Origin: CAZMGV01 sp964621525 [NCBI: uncultured bacterium]
GTDB lineage: Bacteria > JAGRBM01
Direction of reading: 5' to 3'
NCBI GenBank assembly: GCA_964621525.1
Contig: CAZUMS010000022.1
Span: 9,323-73,322 of the forward strand
DNA: 64,000 nt
Both the position numbers and the translations under genes were made by a program. Positions 16,281-25,370 of this stretch are shown one piece after another. The notes under the pieces were generated by a model. The model did not search any database. It was not told the DNA's origin and was given only the letters and a program-made list of their open reading frames with translations. Numbering within the stretch: position 1 is the stretch's first letter; each line of letters starts with the position of its first letter.

Positions 16281-17447
16281 CTAGAACGCCTCCAGAATCC
16301 GGAAATAGACCCCGAAATCGCCGCTCCCCCTCGCGAAGTCGAGACGCAGGTTGATGTGTTCGCGGAGCGAGATCGTGGCCCGGAGGCCGCCGCCCACGGA
16401 GTATTTGAGGCCGCTGAAGCGGAAGTCGTCCGCGTTCCGGGCCACTTCGCCCACGCCGCCGAAGGCATGGATGCCGAAGAACGTCCAGAACGGGATCCGG
16501 TATTCCCCCTGCACGACAATCTGGTGCCGGTCCATGAAGCGGCCTTCGAAGATACCCCGCAGGACGTTACTGCCGCCCAGTTTCGGAAGTGCCGTAACGG
16601 GCGCGTCCCCATCCGAAAAACGGACGATCGCCTGCACGGCGAACACCTGATCGCCGAAAGTACTGAAAAAGTGCCTCAGGTCGGCATTGTACTGGCGGAA
16701 ATCGAAATCCCCGCCGAGCCCCGTGTCGTAGATAAGCGCCGACAACTGGTAGTAGCCGCCCCCGGACGGGAAAAACTGGCTGTCCCGGCTGTCCCAGTAG
16801 ACGGCGGGACCGAGCCCCGACAGATATCCGCCCCTGTCTCCCGTGAACGCACCGGAAGCAATCAGCCCGGCCGGCTCGAACTTCGCGATATCGACCCAGG
16901 CGAAATCATACGTCAGGCCCGCGTAGAGATGGCTGAAGACCCGCCGGTACAGGGAAGCCGTCACCGGCACGGTCCGGGGGGTGTAGGATTCGCGATTCGA
17001 TTCCGGAGTTTCGTTGCCGACTCCGTAGAAGCGGGTCGGGAAATCCACGAAACCGGTTCCGAGCGTCGTTCGCCAGTCCCGTCCCCGGAAATAAAAGTCC
17101 GGGAAGATACGGAAAATACTCTGCCTCTTTTGTGTGTAGATGCCGAACAGGTTGACGGTGGAGGTGCGGGTTTCGGCACTCCGCTCCTGCTCTTCCTCCC
17201 GTCCCGGCACCAGCCAGATAATACCGAGACCGCCGCCGAAACCGGTTTCCTTCCCGAAAACCACGGCCGGGGTGATGATCCAGTTGCCCCGGTGCATGAG
17301 CTTGTGCAGGCCCGCGAGCACGCCGCCTGCGTCCTCGGCCACCGGAGGGATTTCATCTGGAGGCGGCGGCTGCTCCCCGGCCCGTACGGGCGGCGCCAGC
17401 TGAAGGCACAGCAGACCGGCCAGGAGCATGGAACGGATGATCTTCAT
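16281..17447 (-). CDS. BamA/TamA-family outer-membrane barrel protein
   Basis: A 388-residue protein with a signal peptide (MKIIRSMLLAGLLCLQLAPPVRA) and a C-terminal surface-antigen-type barrel. Diagnostic parts are GLGPAVYWDSRDSQFFPSGGGYYQL and the GGSNVLRGIFEGRFMDRHQIVVQGEYR motif (the RGF/Y loop region of Omp85 barrels), ending in aromatic Phe. No POTRA repeats are visible, so it is a stand-alone barrel of unknown cargo, similar to patatin-less or lipid-linked Omp85 proteins. The frame opens to 17480, but the ATG at 17447 gives a proper signal peptide. It converges with moxR six bases away. Confidence 0.84.
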   Translation of the reverse strand: MKIIRSMLLAGLLCLQLAPPVRAGEQPPPPDEIPPVAEDAGGVLAGLHKLMHRGNWIITPAVVFGKETGFGGGLGIIWLVPGREEEQERSAETRTSTVNLFGIYTQKRQSIFRIFPDFYFRGRDWRTTLGTGFVDFPTRFYGVGNETPESNRESYTPRTVPVTASLYRRVFSHLYAGLTYDFAWVDIAKFEPAGLIASGAFTGDRGGYLSGLGPAVYWDSRDSQFFPSGGGYYQLSALIYDTGLGGDFDFRQYNADLRHFFSTFGDQVFAVQAIVRFSDGDAPVTALPKLGGSNVLRGIFEGRFMDRHQIVVQGEYRIPFWTFFGIHAFGGVGEVARNADDFRFSGLKYSVGGGLRATISLREHINLRLDFARGSGDFGVYFRILEAF

Positions 17448-17544
17448 GGGCGTGAAATGGTCCGTGATGACGTGAGCCAAAGCAATCCGGTGTCTAAATC
17501 TAGGTCACAGCCGCAACAATAACGCTCTGCTACACTTCGTCCCC

Positions 17545-17940
17545 ATGCTCCGGGAAATCTCCAGCCGCCTGCTCCAGAAACAGCCGCCCGGCCTCGTCGA
17601 GCACTGGTTCGTGGGCGACCGGTGCGACCTGTTCGTCTGGACGGGAGCGGACCGCAGCCTGGAAAAGTTCCAGCTCTGCTACCGGCTGGGGGGACACGGC
17701 GAAGAGGCTGTCGTCTGGGACCGCCGGGACGGACTCAAGCACACGGCAGTGGACGACGGCGAGGATGCCGGCGATCCCAAGCGGACGCCGCTGCTGGTGG
17801 CGAACGGGCCGTGGAGCCCGCCGGAAGCGCTGGATCTTCTCCGCCGGGAGGCCCGGGAGGCGGCTGTCCCCGGCGATCTCCTGAAAGCCGTGACCGACGT
17901 TCTGGAAGGAATTCAGCTCGGGGCGGTCCGGGTCGGGTAG
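17545..17940 (+). CDS. Uncharacterised 131-residue protein
   Basis: A soluble acidic protein with the motif WFVGDRCDLFVWTGADRSLEKFQLCYRL, then VVWDRRDGLKHTAVDDGEDAG, and a helical C-terminus. The pattern is reminiscent of small conserved deltaproteobacterial proteins, but no family is recognised. The 3' end overlaps the convergent ispE gene by 28 bases. It starts at an ATG 97 bases upstream of which the barrel gene begins in the opposite direction. Confidence 0.65.
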   Translation: MLREISSRLLQKQPPGLVEHWFVGDRCDLFVWTGADRSLEKFQLCYRLGGHGEEAVVWDRRDGLKHTAVDDGEDAGDPKRTPLLVANGPWSPPEALDLLRREAREAAVPGDLLKAVTDVLEGIQLGAVRVG

Positions 17941-18803
17941 AGCGCCCACGACGGGTTCGATTTCGACAGCTTTTCGTACGCCCTGCGGACTCCACTGTCG
18001 TCCGCAAACAGGCCGAAGACGGTGGGGCCGCTGCCGCTCATCATCGAAGCGGTGGCTCCGGCGTCGAGCAGTGCCTGCTTGATTGTGCCGATCTCCGGAA
18101 GGAGCTTCAGGCTGACGGGTTCAAGGTCGTTCCTCAGCCATCTTGCCGGGTCTTCGCACAAACCGCGGGTCATCCGGCCGATCTCCTTGCGGTTCTTGCG
18201 GGTGAGGATCGCACCACGGGGCTCCGGCGTTCGCCCGAGCCCGCGGTAGACATCGGCGGTGCCGAGCGGCTTGCCGGGATTGACGAGCAGGACCGGATAC
18301 GACGGCATACCCTCGATCGGTGTCAGCTCGTCACCGATGCCCTCGACCAGCGACGGACCCGCATCGAGGAAGAACGGGACGTCGGCGCCCACCCGGATGG
18401 CGGCCTCGAAAATCTGCATCTCGTTCAGCGGGCGTCCGAGCAGTTCGTTCATGCCGAGCAGCGCGCTGGCGGCATCGCTCGATCCGCCGCCCACGCCCCC
18501 CGCGACCGGGGATTTCTTGCGGATGTCGCAGCTCAGACCGAAAGTGACCGTCAGGTTTCCGCGCTGCTTTTCGAACTCGCGGGCGGCTTTGTGGACCAGA
18601 TTCGATTCGTCCGTGGGCACGCCGGGATGGTCGCAGGTGATCGTCACACCCCTGCCTTCGGTGAGCGAGAGCGTCAGTTCGTCGCCCGTTTCGGTCGGGA
18701 CCATGACCATCACCAGCTCGTGATAGCCGTCTTCAGCGCGCTTCCCGCAGATTTCCAGATAGAGGTTGATCTTGCACGGCGCGAAAAGAGTGACAGGGGG
18801 CAT
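17913..18803 (-). CDS. ispE: 4-diphosphocytidyl-2-C-methyl-D-erythritol kinase
   Basis: A 296-residue GHMP kinase that phosphorylates CDP-ME at the 2-hydroxyl in the MEP pathway of isoprenoid synthesis. The N-terminal FAPCKINLYLEICGKRAEDGYHEL motif, the glycine-rich ATP loop PVAGGVGGGSSDAASAL and the C-terminal SGSGPTVFGLF are diagnostic. ATG at 18803 directly precedes this conserved start; the open extension to 19025 is rejected. The gene sits downstream of a degenerate epimerase and an acyltransferase on the same strand rather than beside its usual prs/rplY partners. Confidence 0.95.
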   Translation of the reverse strand: MPPVTLFAPCKINLYLEICGKRAEDGYHELVMVMVPTETGDELTLSLTEGRGVTITCDHPGVPTDESNLVHKAAREFEKQRGNLTVTFGLSCDIRKKSPVAGGVGGGSSDAASALLGMNELLGRPLNEMQIFEAAIRVGADVPFFLDAGPSLVEGIGDELTPIEGMPSYPVLLVNPGKPLGTADVYRGLGRTPEPRGAILTRKNRKEIGRMTRGLCEDPARWLRNDLEPVSLKLLPEIGTIKQALLDAGATASMMSGSGPTVFGLFADDSGVRRAYEKLSKSNPSWALYPTRTAPS

Positions 18804-18832
18804 GGGGCTCCAGGGGCCGGCAGCGGCCGCTC

Positions 18833-19837
18833 TCAGGCGAACTTGATGTGGTGCTGGGGCTCGAAACCGAGCACGTCCTTCGCCTTGGCGGTATCCAGCA
18901 GGGCGGCGTACTTGATGCGGTCGATATTCGTGCGCGGATCGAACTTGGAGAGCCCGAGCTGCTTGGCAAGAAGCCCGAGCGGAACGACGAGCGTCTGCGG
19001 CACGGTAAAGGTCATGGCGCCGCACAGGTGCGCGAAGTCCGACAGCGGCGCGGTTTCCTTGCCGGCGATATTGAAGATCCCCTGCACGTTCTTGTGAATC
19101 GCGATCTGGATCGCCCGGATCACGTCTTTCACGTGGATCAGATTGATCATGGGATTATAGCCCGCGACGTTGAGGCAGACGGACGATTCCAGGTACGTGT
19201 TCATGAACGTGTGGACGTTCCGGCCGATGGTGGCCGACGGGCGGAGGATCACGATCTTCATCCGCTTGTTGTCCATCTTGGCACGGCAGAGCATGTCGGC
19301 ATCCACCTGGTCCTTGAGCAGCGGGTCCACGTTCGTGTCGAAGTTGAGGTCGTCGGTTTCCTTCAGCCGGACGGAGTTGAACGGCCGGATCTTGTAGACG
19401 TTCGCCGAGCTCTTGAAGATGAACTTCCGGATGGTCGGCGTTTCAAGGCACTTGTCGAGCAGGTTCTTGGTGCCTTCCACGTTCAGTTCGTGGGCCTCCC
19501 GGGTGGTGTCCTCCGGCCGGTGCATGAACGCCATGTGGCAGACGGTGTCTATCTTCGCGTCCTTGAAAGCGTCGTCCAGGAAAAGGTTCGTGAGCTCCCG
19601 GGGCTTCAGGATGTTCACCTGCTTGTAGTGAAACTTCTTTGAGTTGAAGTCGTCGAAGTAGTAGGGCCGGGGATCCCGAGAGATGCCGATGATGCTGTCG
19701 ATCTTTTTGTCGTGCATCAGCTTTTCGGCGAGCTGGCGGCCGATCACCGACGTGACGCCGGTGATGAGCACGCGCTTCCGGTCGCCGGCAGGCCGCCGCC
19801 GGGATTCTTCCTGTCCGCCTTCTTCGCTCATTGCCAT
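18833..19837 (-). CDS. Extended SDR-like NAD-binding protein lacking the catalytic Tyr/Lys
   Basis: A 334-residue Rossmann protein (RVLITGVTSVIGRQLAEKL, then MAFMHRPEDTTREAHELNVEGTKNLLD and VILRPSATIGRNV). Aligned with the paralogue at 21785-22777, the catalytic YAYDK of that protein corresponds to LLKDQ here, so both the Tyr and Lys of the SDR active site are replaced. It may bind nucleotide without oxidoreductase activity, or act as a regulatory or scaffold subunit. It is followed 29 bases later by ispE and preceded 16 bases earlier by the acyltransferase gene, so these three probably form one transcript. Confidence 0.8.
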   Translation of the reverse strand: MAMSEEGGQEESRRRPAGDRKRVLITGVTSVIGRQLAEKLMHDKKIDSIIGISRDPRPYYFDDFNSKKFHYKQVNILKPRELTNLFLDDAFKDAKIDTVCHMAFMHRPEDTTREAHELNVEGTKNLLDKCLETPTIRKFIFKSSANVYKIRPFNSVRLKETDDLNFDTNVDPLLKDQVDADMLCRAKMDNKRMKIVILRPSATIGRNVHTFMNTYLESSVCLNVAGYNPMINLIHVKDVIRAIQIAIHKNVQGIFNIAGKETAPLSDFAHLCGAMTFTVPQTLVVPLGLLAKQLGLSKFDPRTNIDRIKYAALLDTAKAKDVLGFEPQHHIKFA

Positions 19838-19853
19838 GTTTTCATAACCCCCG

Positions 19854-20732
19854 TCAGCGGAATATCCCCCGCCGCTTCTCGAGTCCCTCGTTCACCAGCT
19901 GCTGAACCGCTTCCTGGACCTCGCCGGCCAGTTTCTTCACCACGTCCGGCCGGCCGGCGGCATCGGGGCCGTATTCGCGGGAGAAGTCCAGCTTCTCGCC
20001 GTAACGGATATGATACTTTACCGGCAGCGGCAACAGGCCGAGCGGACCGAGCAGCGGGAATGTGGGCGTGATGGGCAGGAACGGAAGGCCGAGGCCGCGG
20101 ATCCATTTCGTATCAATCCGCCGCAGGATGGGCGCCTGTTCCTCCGCACCCACGACCGCCGCCGGGACGATGGGCGTACTGTTGGCGAGCGCCAGTTCCA
20201 CGAACCCGACGTTGAACGGCTTCAGCCGGTACCGTTCCCGGTAGGGCTTTCCGATTCCCTTGGTCCCTTCGGGGAACACCGAGACCAGTTCCTCGTTTTT
20301 CAGAAGCTCCTCGAAATTCCGCCGCGAGCCGACGACCTGTCCGGCTCTCGCCATCCCCTGCCAGATGAACGGCAGGCTGGGCACGAAATTGTCCACCATT
20401 GCCCGCATGGCGCGAGGTCTCTCCAGCTTTTCGATCAGGTCGCAGCCGATCATCACGCCGTCCACGGGGAGAAGCCCCGAGTGGTTCGCCGCGATAATCG
20501 TCCGCCCGGCGGCGGGGATGTTGCCGTGCCCCTCGCTCTCCACGCGGAAATAGTTCCGATAGAACAGGCGTGCGATCAGGTAGGCGACGAGGGCCGATTC
20601 CCGCTCGAAACCGAACTGGTCATAGCCGAAACCCAGGTCGTTGAAAGGCATCTGGCGCAGCCGGTCGACCCGGTCGTCGCCGACGATCTGGCGGGCAAGC
20701 CGCTCGACCATGTTCCGTTGAACCTGATTCAT
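19854..20732 (-). CDS. Lysophospholipid acyltransferase-like protein
   Basis: A 292-residue protein of the LPLAT/hemolysin-like acyltransferase group. The catalytic block is AANHSGLLPVDG (His with downstream Asp) and the binding block is FPEGTKGIGK. An N-terminal extension with FNDLGFGYDQFGFERE is typical of the deltaproteobacterial and actinobacterial acyltransferases that sit beside SDR epimerases. It probably acylates a glycerophospholipid or another lipid at the inner membrane. ATG at 20732 (MNQVQRN) is preferred to the upstream Met. Confidence 0.83.
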   Translation of the reverse strand: MNQVQRNMVERLARQIVGDDRVDRLRQMPFNDLGFGYDQFGFERESALVAYLIARLFYRNYFRVESEGHGNIPAAGRTIIAANHSGLLPVDGVMIGCDLIEKLERPRAMRAMVDNFVPSLPFIWQGMARAGQVVGSRRNFEELLKNEELVSVFPEGTKGIGKPYRERYRLKPFNVGFVELALANSTPIVPAAVVGAEEQAPILRRIDTKWIRGLGLPFLPITPTFPLLGPLGLLPLPVKYHIRYGEKLDFSREYGPDAAGRPDVVKKLAGEVQEAVQQLVNEGLEKRRGIFR

Positions 20733-20851
20733 CGCTCCGGACAGCCGCACGGGCGGCCGTCCCCTCCGGCGGCCAGTCTAGGCCGCCGGAACCGGGGCGC
20801 AAGGGGGGGGGCGGTGGCACCCGGCCCCGGATCGTCTACCCTCTCCCGCCG

Positions 20852-21694
20852 ATGAACGCGCCCTTCAAGACGGTTTTCGGTCCACCCCCTTATCTCGATT
20901 TCAACGGCAGCGGCAGTCCGCTCGTGTTCGCCCATGCGAACGGCTACCCGCCGGGAAGCTACAGCCGGTTCCTCTCGAAACTGGGGGGTACCTTCCATGT
21001 CTATGCTCCCAAGCAGAGGCCCATCTGGGGCGGCGACGATCCCGAGAAGGAGATGGAGAGCTGGGATACGCTGGCGGACGATCTCATTGTCTTTATCGAG
21101 AAACTGAGGATTGCGCCCGTGACCGGCACGGGGCACTCGATGGGCGGTACCGCCACGCTGTTCGCGGCAGCGAAGCGACCCGACCTGTTCCGCAAGATCG
21201 TCCTGATCGACCCGGTATTCCTCGGGACGCCCCAGGCTCCGATCCCCCGGATGCCGAAGAAAGTCATGGAGCAGTCGCCCATGATCCGCAAAACCCTGGA
21301 CCGGCCGGATATCTGGAACACCCGGCAGGAGGCGTACGACTTCCACCGGCCCAAGAAGGTATTTGCCCGGATCCCGGACGAGGTCATGTGGGACTATGTG
21401 AACCACGGGATGAAGGAAACGCCGGAGGGGAAGATCGCCCTCAAATACCCGAAACTGTGGGAGGCCCATCTCTACTGTACGCCGCCGTTCGTCTGGCAGA
21501 TGCTGAAGGATGTGAAGGTCCCGCTCGCAGCCATCTACGCCGAACACACCGACCTCATTACCCCTCCCGTACGCAATGAATGGGAGAAGCTCCGCCCCGA
21601 CCACCGGCTCATCGAGGCGAAGGACGTGGGGCACCTCCTGCCCCTCGAGAAGCCCTCGGTGGTCGCCGATCTGGTGCTGGGAGCGCTGGCGTAA
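20852..21694 (+). CDS. Alpha/beta hydrolase
   Basis: A 280-residue alpha/beta-hydrolase fold enzyme. The nucleophile elbow is GTGHSMGGTATL (Ser), the oxyanion segment VFAHANGYPPGSY, and the catalytic His is in DVGHLLPLEKP. An acid residue is likely in AEHTDLITP. The HANGYPPGSY motif is typical of the esterase-like hydrolases found with lipid genes; the substrate is unknown. It is transcribed away from the acyltransferase and toward the SDR that follows. Confidence 0.85.
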   Translation: MNAPFKTVFGPPPYLDFNGSGSPLVFAHANGYPPGSYSRFLSKLGGTFHVYAPKQRPIWGGDDPEKEMESWDTLADDLIVFIEKLRIAPVTGTGHSMGGTATLFAAAKRPDLFRKIVLIDPVFLGTPQAPIPRMPKKVMEQSPMIRKTLDRPDIWNTRQEAYDFHRPKKVFARIPDEVMWDYVNHGMKETPEGKIALKYPKLWEAHLYCTPPFVWQMLKDVKVPLAAIYAEHTDLITPPVRNEWEKLRPDHRLIEAKDVGHLLPLEKPSVVADLVLGALA

Positions 21695-21710
21695 AGGCGC
21701 TCTTCTCCAC

Positions 21711-21740
21711 TTGACGCGCGTGTCAGTGCGCCGGTAGTTT
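21711..21740 (+). promoter_or_regulatory. Possible sigma-70 promoter of the SDR gene
   Basis: TTGACG at 21711-21716 and TAGTTT at 21735-21740, 18 bases apart, lie 45 bases before the SDR start. The -35 part also contains the weak inverted repeat TGAC-N6-GTCA. Call is tentative. Confidence 0.35.
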
Positions 21741-21784
21741 CGCCGCGCTCCACGTTCACGGAACGGGAGAAAGGATGAGCAATC

Positions 21785-22777
21785 ATGGCGACTTACGCGA
21801 TTACGGGCTGTTCCGGGTATGTGGGTACCCGGATGACGAAACTCCTGCTGGATGCCCCCGGCAATCACAAGATCATCGGCTTCGACGTGCGCCCGCCGCG
21901 CGTGCAGAGCGACCGGCTGGAGTTCCATAACCTCGATATCCGCAACCCCAAGATCGCCGAAGTCCTCAAGGGCAAGAACGTCGACTCGGTCATGCACTTC
22001 GCCTTCGTGCTGGACCCGCTCTATGACGAGAAGGAAATGACCGACATCGACCTCGGCGGCACGCGCAACATCCTGAACGCGGTCGTCCAGTGCGGCATCA
22101 AGCACATCCTCGCAACGAGTTCCACCACCGCCTACGGCGCGCTGAAGGACAACCCGGTTCCGCTCAAGGAAGAGGATCCCACCCGCGCCATCCGGCCGTT
22201 CAACTACGCCTACGACAAGCGGCTCATGGACGAAATGCTCCGGGCGTTCCAGAAGGATCACCCCGAGGTGAAGGTCTGCATTATCCGGCCGTGCATCGTG
22301 CTGGGGCCGAACGTGTCGAACTACATCGCGACGCAGCTCCTCAACAACCCGGTCGCCATGCTCCTGGACGGCAAGAACATCCAGAGCCAGTTCGTACACG
22401 AGGACGATCTCGTGCGGCTCATCCAGATCTGCGTCGAGAAGCGGGCCCAGGGCATCTACAACGCCGTGGGCGAGGGCATGCTCGATTCCTACGAGATGGC
22501 GAAGATGCAGAAAAAGCGCGTGGTGAAGGCGCCCTACTGGCTGTCTTACGGCATCGTCTGGGCCACCTGGAAGACGAAGGCGCTGCCGTTCTCGATGCCC
22601 CCCGGCATCCTCGACTTCTACCGCTACCCCTGGGTCGCCTCGGGCGAGAAGGCGAAGAAGGAACTGGACTTCACGCCGAAATATTCAACCCGCGAGTGCT
22701 TCCAGATCATCATCGAGCGCAAGGACGTGATCCTCAAGGCGTTCAACGAGCAGATGATGGCCCGCTGGAAGAAATAG
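21785..22777 (+). CDS. Extended SDR oxidoreductase (NAD-dependent epimerase/dehydratase type)
   Basis: A 330-residue extended SDR with YAITGCSGYVGTRMTKLLL (nucleotide binding), MHFAFVLDPLYDEKEM, LATSSTTAYG and the catalytic YAYDK. The C-terminal substrate domain includes a long hydrophobic stretch (YWLSYGIVWATWKTKALPFSMPPGILDFYRYPWV), which is unusual and suggests membrane association or a lipophilic substrate. It is the active-site-complete paralogue of the protein at 18833-19837. RBS GGGAGAAAGG lies upstream and a strong terminator follows. Confidence 0.85.
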   Translation: MATYAITGCSGYVGTRMTKLLLDAPGNHKIIGFDVRPPRVQSDRLEFHNLDIRNPKIAEVLKGKNVDSVMHFAFVLDPLYDEKEMTDIDLGGTRNILNAVVQCGIKHILATSSTTAYGALKDNPVPLKEEDPTRAIRPFNYAYDKRLMDEMLRAFQKDHPEVKVCIIRPCIVLGPNVSNYIATQLLNNPVAMLLDGKNIQSQFVHEDDLVRLIQICVEKRAQGIYNAVGEGMLDSYEMAKMQKKRVVKAPYWLSYGIVWATWKTKALPFSMPPGILDFYRYPWVASGEKAKKELDFTPKYSTRECFQIIIERKDVILKAFNEQMMARWKK

Positions 22778-22806
22778 CGGCCAACCCGCTGGAACCCGTT
22801 CAACGG

Positions 22807-22834
22807 AAAACCCGCCCCTTCAGGAGCGGGTTTT
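22807..22834 (+). terminator. Rho-independent terminator
   Basis: A perfect 9-bp stem AAAACCCGC / GCGGGTTTT with a 10-base loop, about 30 bases after the SDR stop. It can also serve the convergent ABC1 kinase gene because the arms carry A and T runs on both sides. Confidence 0.88.
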
Positions 22835-22851
22835 CTGCTTTCAGGATCTTC

Positions 22852-24468
22852 CTACTTCCCCGCCATTGCCTTTGCGATTACCGGAAGCAGCGTCTTCACG
22901 GGGTCGATCTTGGGCTTGTGGGTGTAGAACAGTCCGCCGATAGTCATGAGGGCGCGGCCGACCATGATCGCCTCGGCGGGAACCTTTGTCACCGGATCCT
23001 CCAGCAGCATGCGGGCGGCGTCCTCGAGTTCAGCCGCCATTTTCTCCGTGTTCCAGACGTCGCCGCCGGACGAGACCAGCGAGACGAGAAGCTTCCTGCC
23101 CATCGTCACGACGGGCGTGAGGTCGCCCGAAGCGTTCCGGAACCCGAGGTCCTGAATCACCTTCGCCGCGTCGCTGTCGTTCCCCGTCAGGAACGCCTGC
23201 ATGGCGCGGGCAAGGTTGCGGCGGAACTCATCCGGTATTTCCCGGGCGCAGCCGTAGTCGAGCAGGACCAGCGTGCCGTCGTCTTTCACCAGAAAGTTGC
23301 CGGGATGCGTATCGGGCTGGAAGAACCCCCACTCGAGGATCTGGCGGGCGTAAATCCCAAACAGGCGCGAGAGCACGTCGTCGATCCGCTGCCGGTCGCC
23401 GCGGCCCGCCAGCTCCGCCATGGCGAGATCGATGCGGGAACCTTTCTGGAATTCCGTCACGAGGACGTCCTCAGCGCACCACTCGGAAACCACCGCCGGC
23501 ACGACGATTCCCGGAATCCCCTCCATCAGCTTCACGGCCCGGCCGATCGATTCGATCTCGGTGTCGAACTCGACTTCCTTCAGCACCTGTGTTTCGATCT
23601 CGTCGATCACGCTGTCGATCTCGAAATCCGGCAGATAAGCCGCGAGAGATCCGAGCACCCGGCGCAGGTTCGCCATGTCGTGCCGGAGGATCGTCTCGAT
23701 CCCCGGACGGCGGATCTTCACGGCCACTTCCTGGCCCCCGGGCAGCACGGCCCGGTGCACCTGGGCGATGGAGGCCGCACCGACGGGCTCAACGTCCAGC
23801 GTCACAGACGCCAGCCGCTCCGCACCCCAGGCACGCTCCAGCACTTCCGTGACCGTTTCCCGCGAAAGGGGAGTCACCCGGTCCTGGAGTTTCGACAGTT
23901 CCTCGGTAATCGCCGCCGGGAGAAGGTCCGTGCGGGCCGAGAGCATCTGGCCGACCTTGATCATGCCCCCCTGGAGCCGCTCCGCCATCTCAACGATCCG
24001 GCGGGCATTCTTGCGGTGGAGAGACTCGAGCCGGCGCTCGTACGACTCCCGCCGCATAAACGCTCCACCGATGGAGGTGAACCGGTAAGAAAGAATCACC
24101 GCCGTCACGGTGCGCGATATGTCGAGAAGACGGAGGAGCTCGGCTTCAAGGTTCCGCCGCTTTCCGTTCAGTTCCGTCGCATTCCCTCGAAGTTCCCCCC
24201 AGCCGCGGACCGCTTCGCCCACGATCTCGTCGTAGGTTTCGCGCAGTTCCCACACGGCATCTTCCACCGCCGACAGCATCATCTCGGCGAAGGCGATCCA
24301 GCGGGCGGCGCCGCTCGAGCGCCGGAACACCCTCGAGGCCCGGTCCGGGCTGGCACTTCGGCGGGGACGCGCAGTAGACCGGCGGCGGGCCCGGCCGGAT
24401 CTTGCGCCGGTTCCGGCTGCCGTCCGGCGGGATTCTTCGTGGCTGCTGGCGGTTTCAGTGGTGGGCAT
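22852..24468 (-). CDS. ABC1/AarF/UbiB-family atypical kinase
   Basis: A 538-residue member of the ABC1 kinase-like family, which supports ubiquinone biosynthesis or lipid homeostasis in other organisms. The signature KxGQ region is MIKVGQMLSARTDLLP; the alanine-rich loop is VEPVGAASIAQVHRA; the VAIK-like Lys is in EVAVKIRRPG. The catalytic loop is QPDTHPGNFLV and the metal motif LLDYGCARE. The first 80 residues are Arg/Ser/Ala-rich and look disordered. ATG at 24468 has an AGGAG site; the frame is open to 24522. A perfect palindrome lies over its likely promoter. Confidence 0.9.
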   Translation of the reverse strand: MPTTETASSHEESRRTAAGTGARSGRARRRSTARPRRSASPDRASRVFRRSSGAARWIAFAEMMLSAVEDAVWELRETYDEIVGEAVRGWGELRGNATELNGKRRNLEAELLRLLDISRTVTAVILSYRFTSIGGAFMRRESYERRLESLHRKNARRIVEMAERLQGGMIKVGQMLSARTDLLPAAITEELSKLQDRVTPLSRETVTEVLERAWGAERLASVTLDVEPVGAASIAQVHRAVLPGGQEVAVKIRRPGIETILRHDMANLRRVLGSLAAYLPDFEIDSVIDEIETQVLKEVEFDTEIESIGRAVKLMEGIPGIVVPAVVSEWCAEDVLVTEFQKGSRIDLAMAELAGRGDRQRIDDVLSRLFGIYARQILEWGFFQPDTHPGNFLVKDDGTLVLLDYGCAREIPDEFRRNLARAMQAFLTGNDSDAAKVIQDLGFRNASGDLTPVVTMGRKLLVSLVSSGGDVWNTEKMAAELEDAARMLLEDPVTKVPAEAIMVGRALMTIGGLFYTHKPKIDPVKTLLPVIAKAMAGK

Positions 24469-24502
24469 GGGCGGGCTCCTCAAACGGCTTAACAGCCGTA
24501 TT

Positions 24503-24519
24503 ATTTTGTAATACAAAAT
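24503..24519. promoter_or_regulatory. Palindromic operator ATTTTGTA-A-TACAAAAT
   Basis: A perfect 8-1-8 palindrome in an AT-rich patch 35 bases upstream of the ABC1 kinase start and 99 bases upstream of the dienelactone hydrolase start. The form TTTTGTAATACAAAA is typical of dimeric repressor sites. No regulator gene is adjacent, so the binding protein would act in trans. Confidence 0.5.
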
Positions 24520-24617
24520 CATACTTCACACCGCCTGTCAAGACTTTTCCATGAAAACAGCCTGTGTCGCCGCCGGAGGCCCCGCCGGATAAGTTCCCTC
24601 CCGAAGGAACACCGACC

Positions 24618-25322
24618 ATGCCGGACATCACCACCCAGAAGCACCGGATTGCCGTCTACGGGCGGACGATCGAAGCCAGTCTGTACCGCCCGGCCACCGC
24701 CGGCCGGACTTCGCCGGTACCCGGCATCCTTTTCCTGCACGAGATTTTCGGCGTGACGCGGCAGGTGACAGCCGACGTCCTGGAGCTGGCCGGGCTGGGT
24801 TACGCGGTGCTGGCCCCGGATCTCTATTCCGATATGGGAGCCACGCGGTTCTGCATCCGCGAGTTTTTCAATGAGGCCGGAGTGAAAAACCGGTCCGATA
24901 ATCCGGCCCTGCAGGAGGTTTTCACGGTGCTGGACTATTTAAAGACGCTGGACGGCGTGGACGCCGGGCGCATCGGGGCTGTGGGGATGTGCCTCACCGG
25001 GGGCTTCATCATTCATCTCGCCAAACGGCCGGAACTGAAAGCCCCGGTCATCTTTCACCACAGCCTCGGCCTGTTCGGAGCGGGGGCGCCTCGCCGGGAC
25101 GTGGCCGGAGTCCAGAACACGATTCAGGCCCATTTTGTCCCCAACGACCTCTTCTGTCCGAAGCTGAAGCAGGAAAACCTCAAGAATGCACTCGGCGAGA
25201 AGCTGGAGGTCCATTTTCACCCCGACGGTCATCACGGCCTGAGAAGCCGTGACCGCAACAGACCGGCCGGCCGGGAAGCCTGGACACTCACCAAGGAGTT
25301 CTTCCGGCAGCATCTCGCCTGA
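24618..25322 (+). CDS. Dienelactone hydrolase family protein
   Basis: A 234-residue alpha/beta hydrolase of the dienelactone hydrolase type: PGILFLHEIFG, the nucleophile elbow GAVGMCLTGG with Cys instead of Ser, and the catalytic His in GHHGLR. Such enzymes open dienelactones in chloroaromatic breakdown, but many members act on other lactones or esters. The Cys at the elbow fits the family. The start at 24618 gives the conserved N-terminus; the longer frame to 24564 is proline-rich and unlikely. Confidence 0.87.
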   Translation: MPDITTQKHRIAVYGRTIEASLYRPATAGRTSPVPGILFLHEIFGVTRQVTADVLELAGLGYAVLAPDLYSDMGATRFCIREFFNEAGVKNRSDNPALQEVFTVLDYLKTLDGVDAGRIGAVGMCLTGGFIIHLAKRPELKAPVIFHHSLGLFGAGAPRRDVAGVQNTIQAHFVPNDLFCPKLKQENLKNALGEKLEVHFHPDGHHGLRSRDRNRPAGREAWTLTKEFFRQHLA

Positions 25323-25370
25323 TCCCCGTCATGTGATTTTCCGGTCCGGACGTGCGACACTTCAGGGACC

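Noticed and set aside
17949-17965. GGGTTCGATTTCG as a tRNA T-loop
   Set aside because: It lies within the ispE coding sequence and no acceptor or anticodon stems can be formed around it. No tRNA was found in the window.
22090-24492. An 800-codon plus-strand frame opposite the ABC1 kinase gene
   Set aside because: It runs through a terminator and antisense to a clear kinase gene, and has low-complexity shadow composition.
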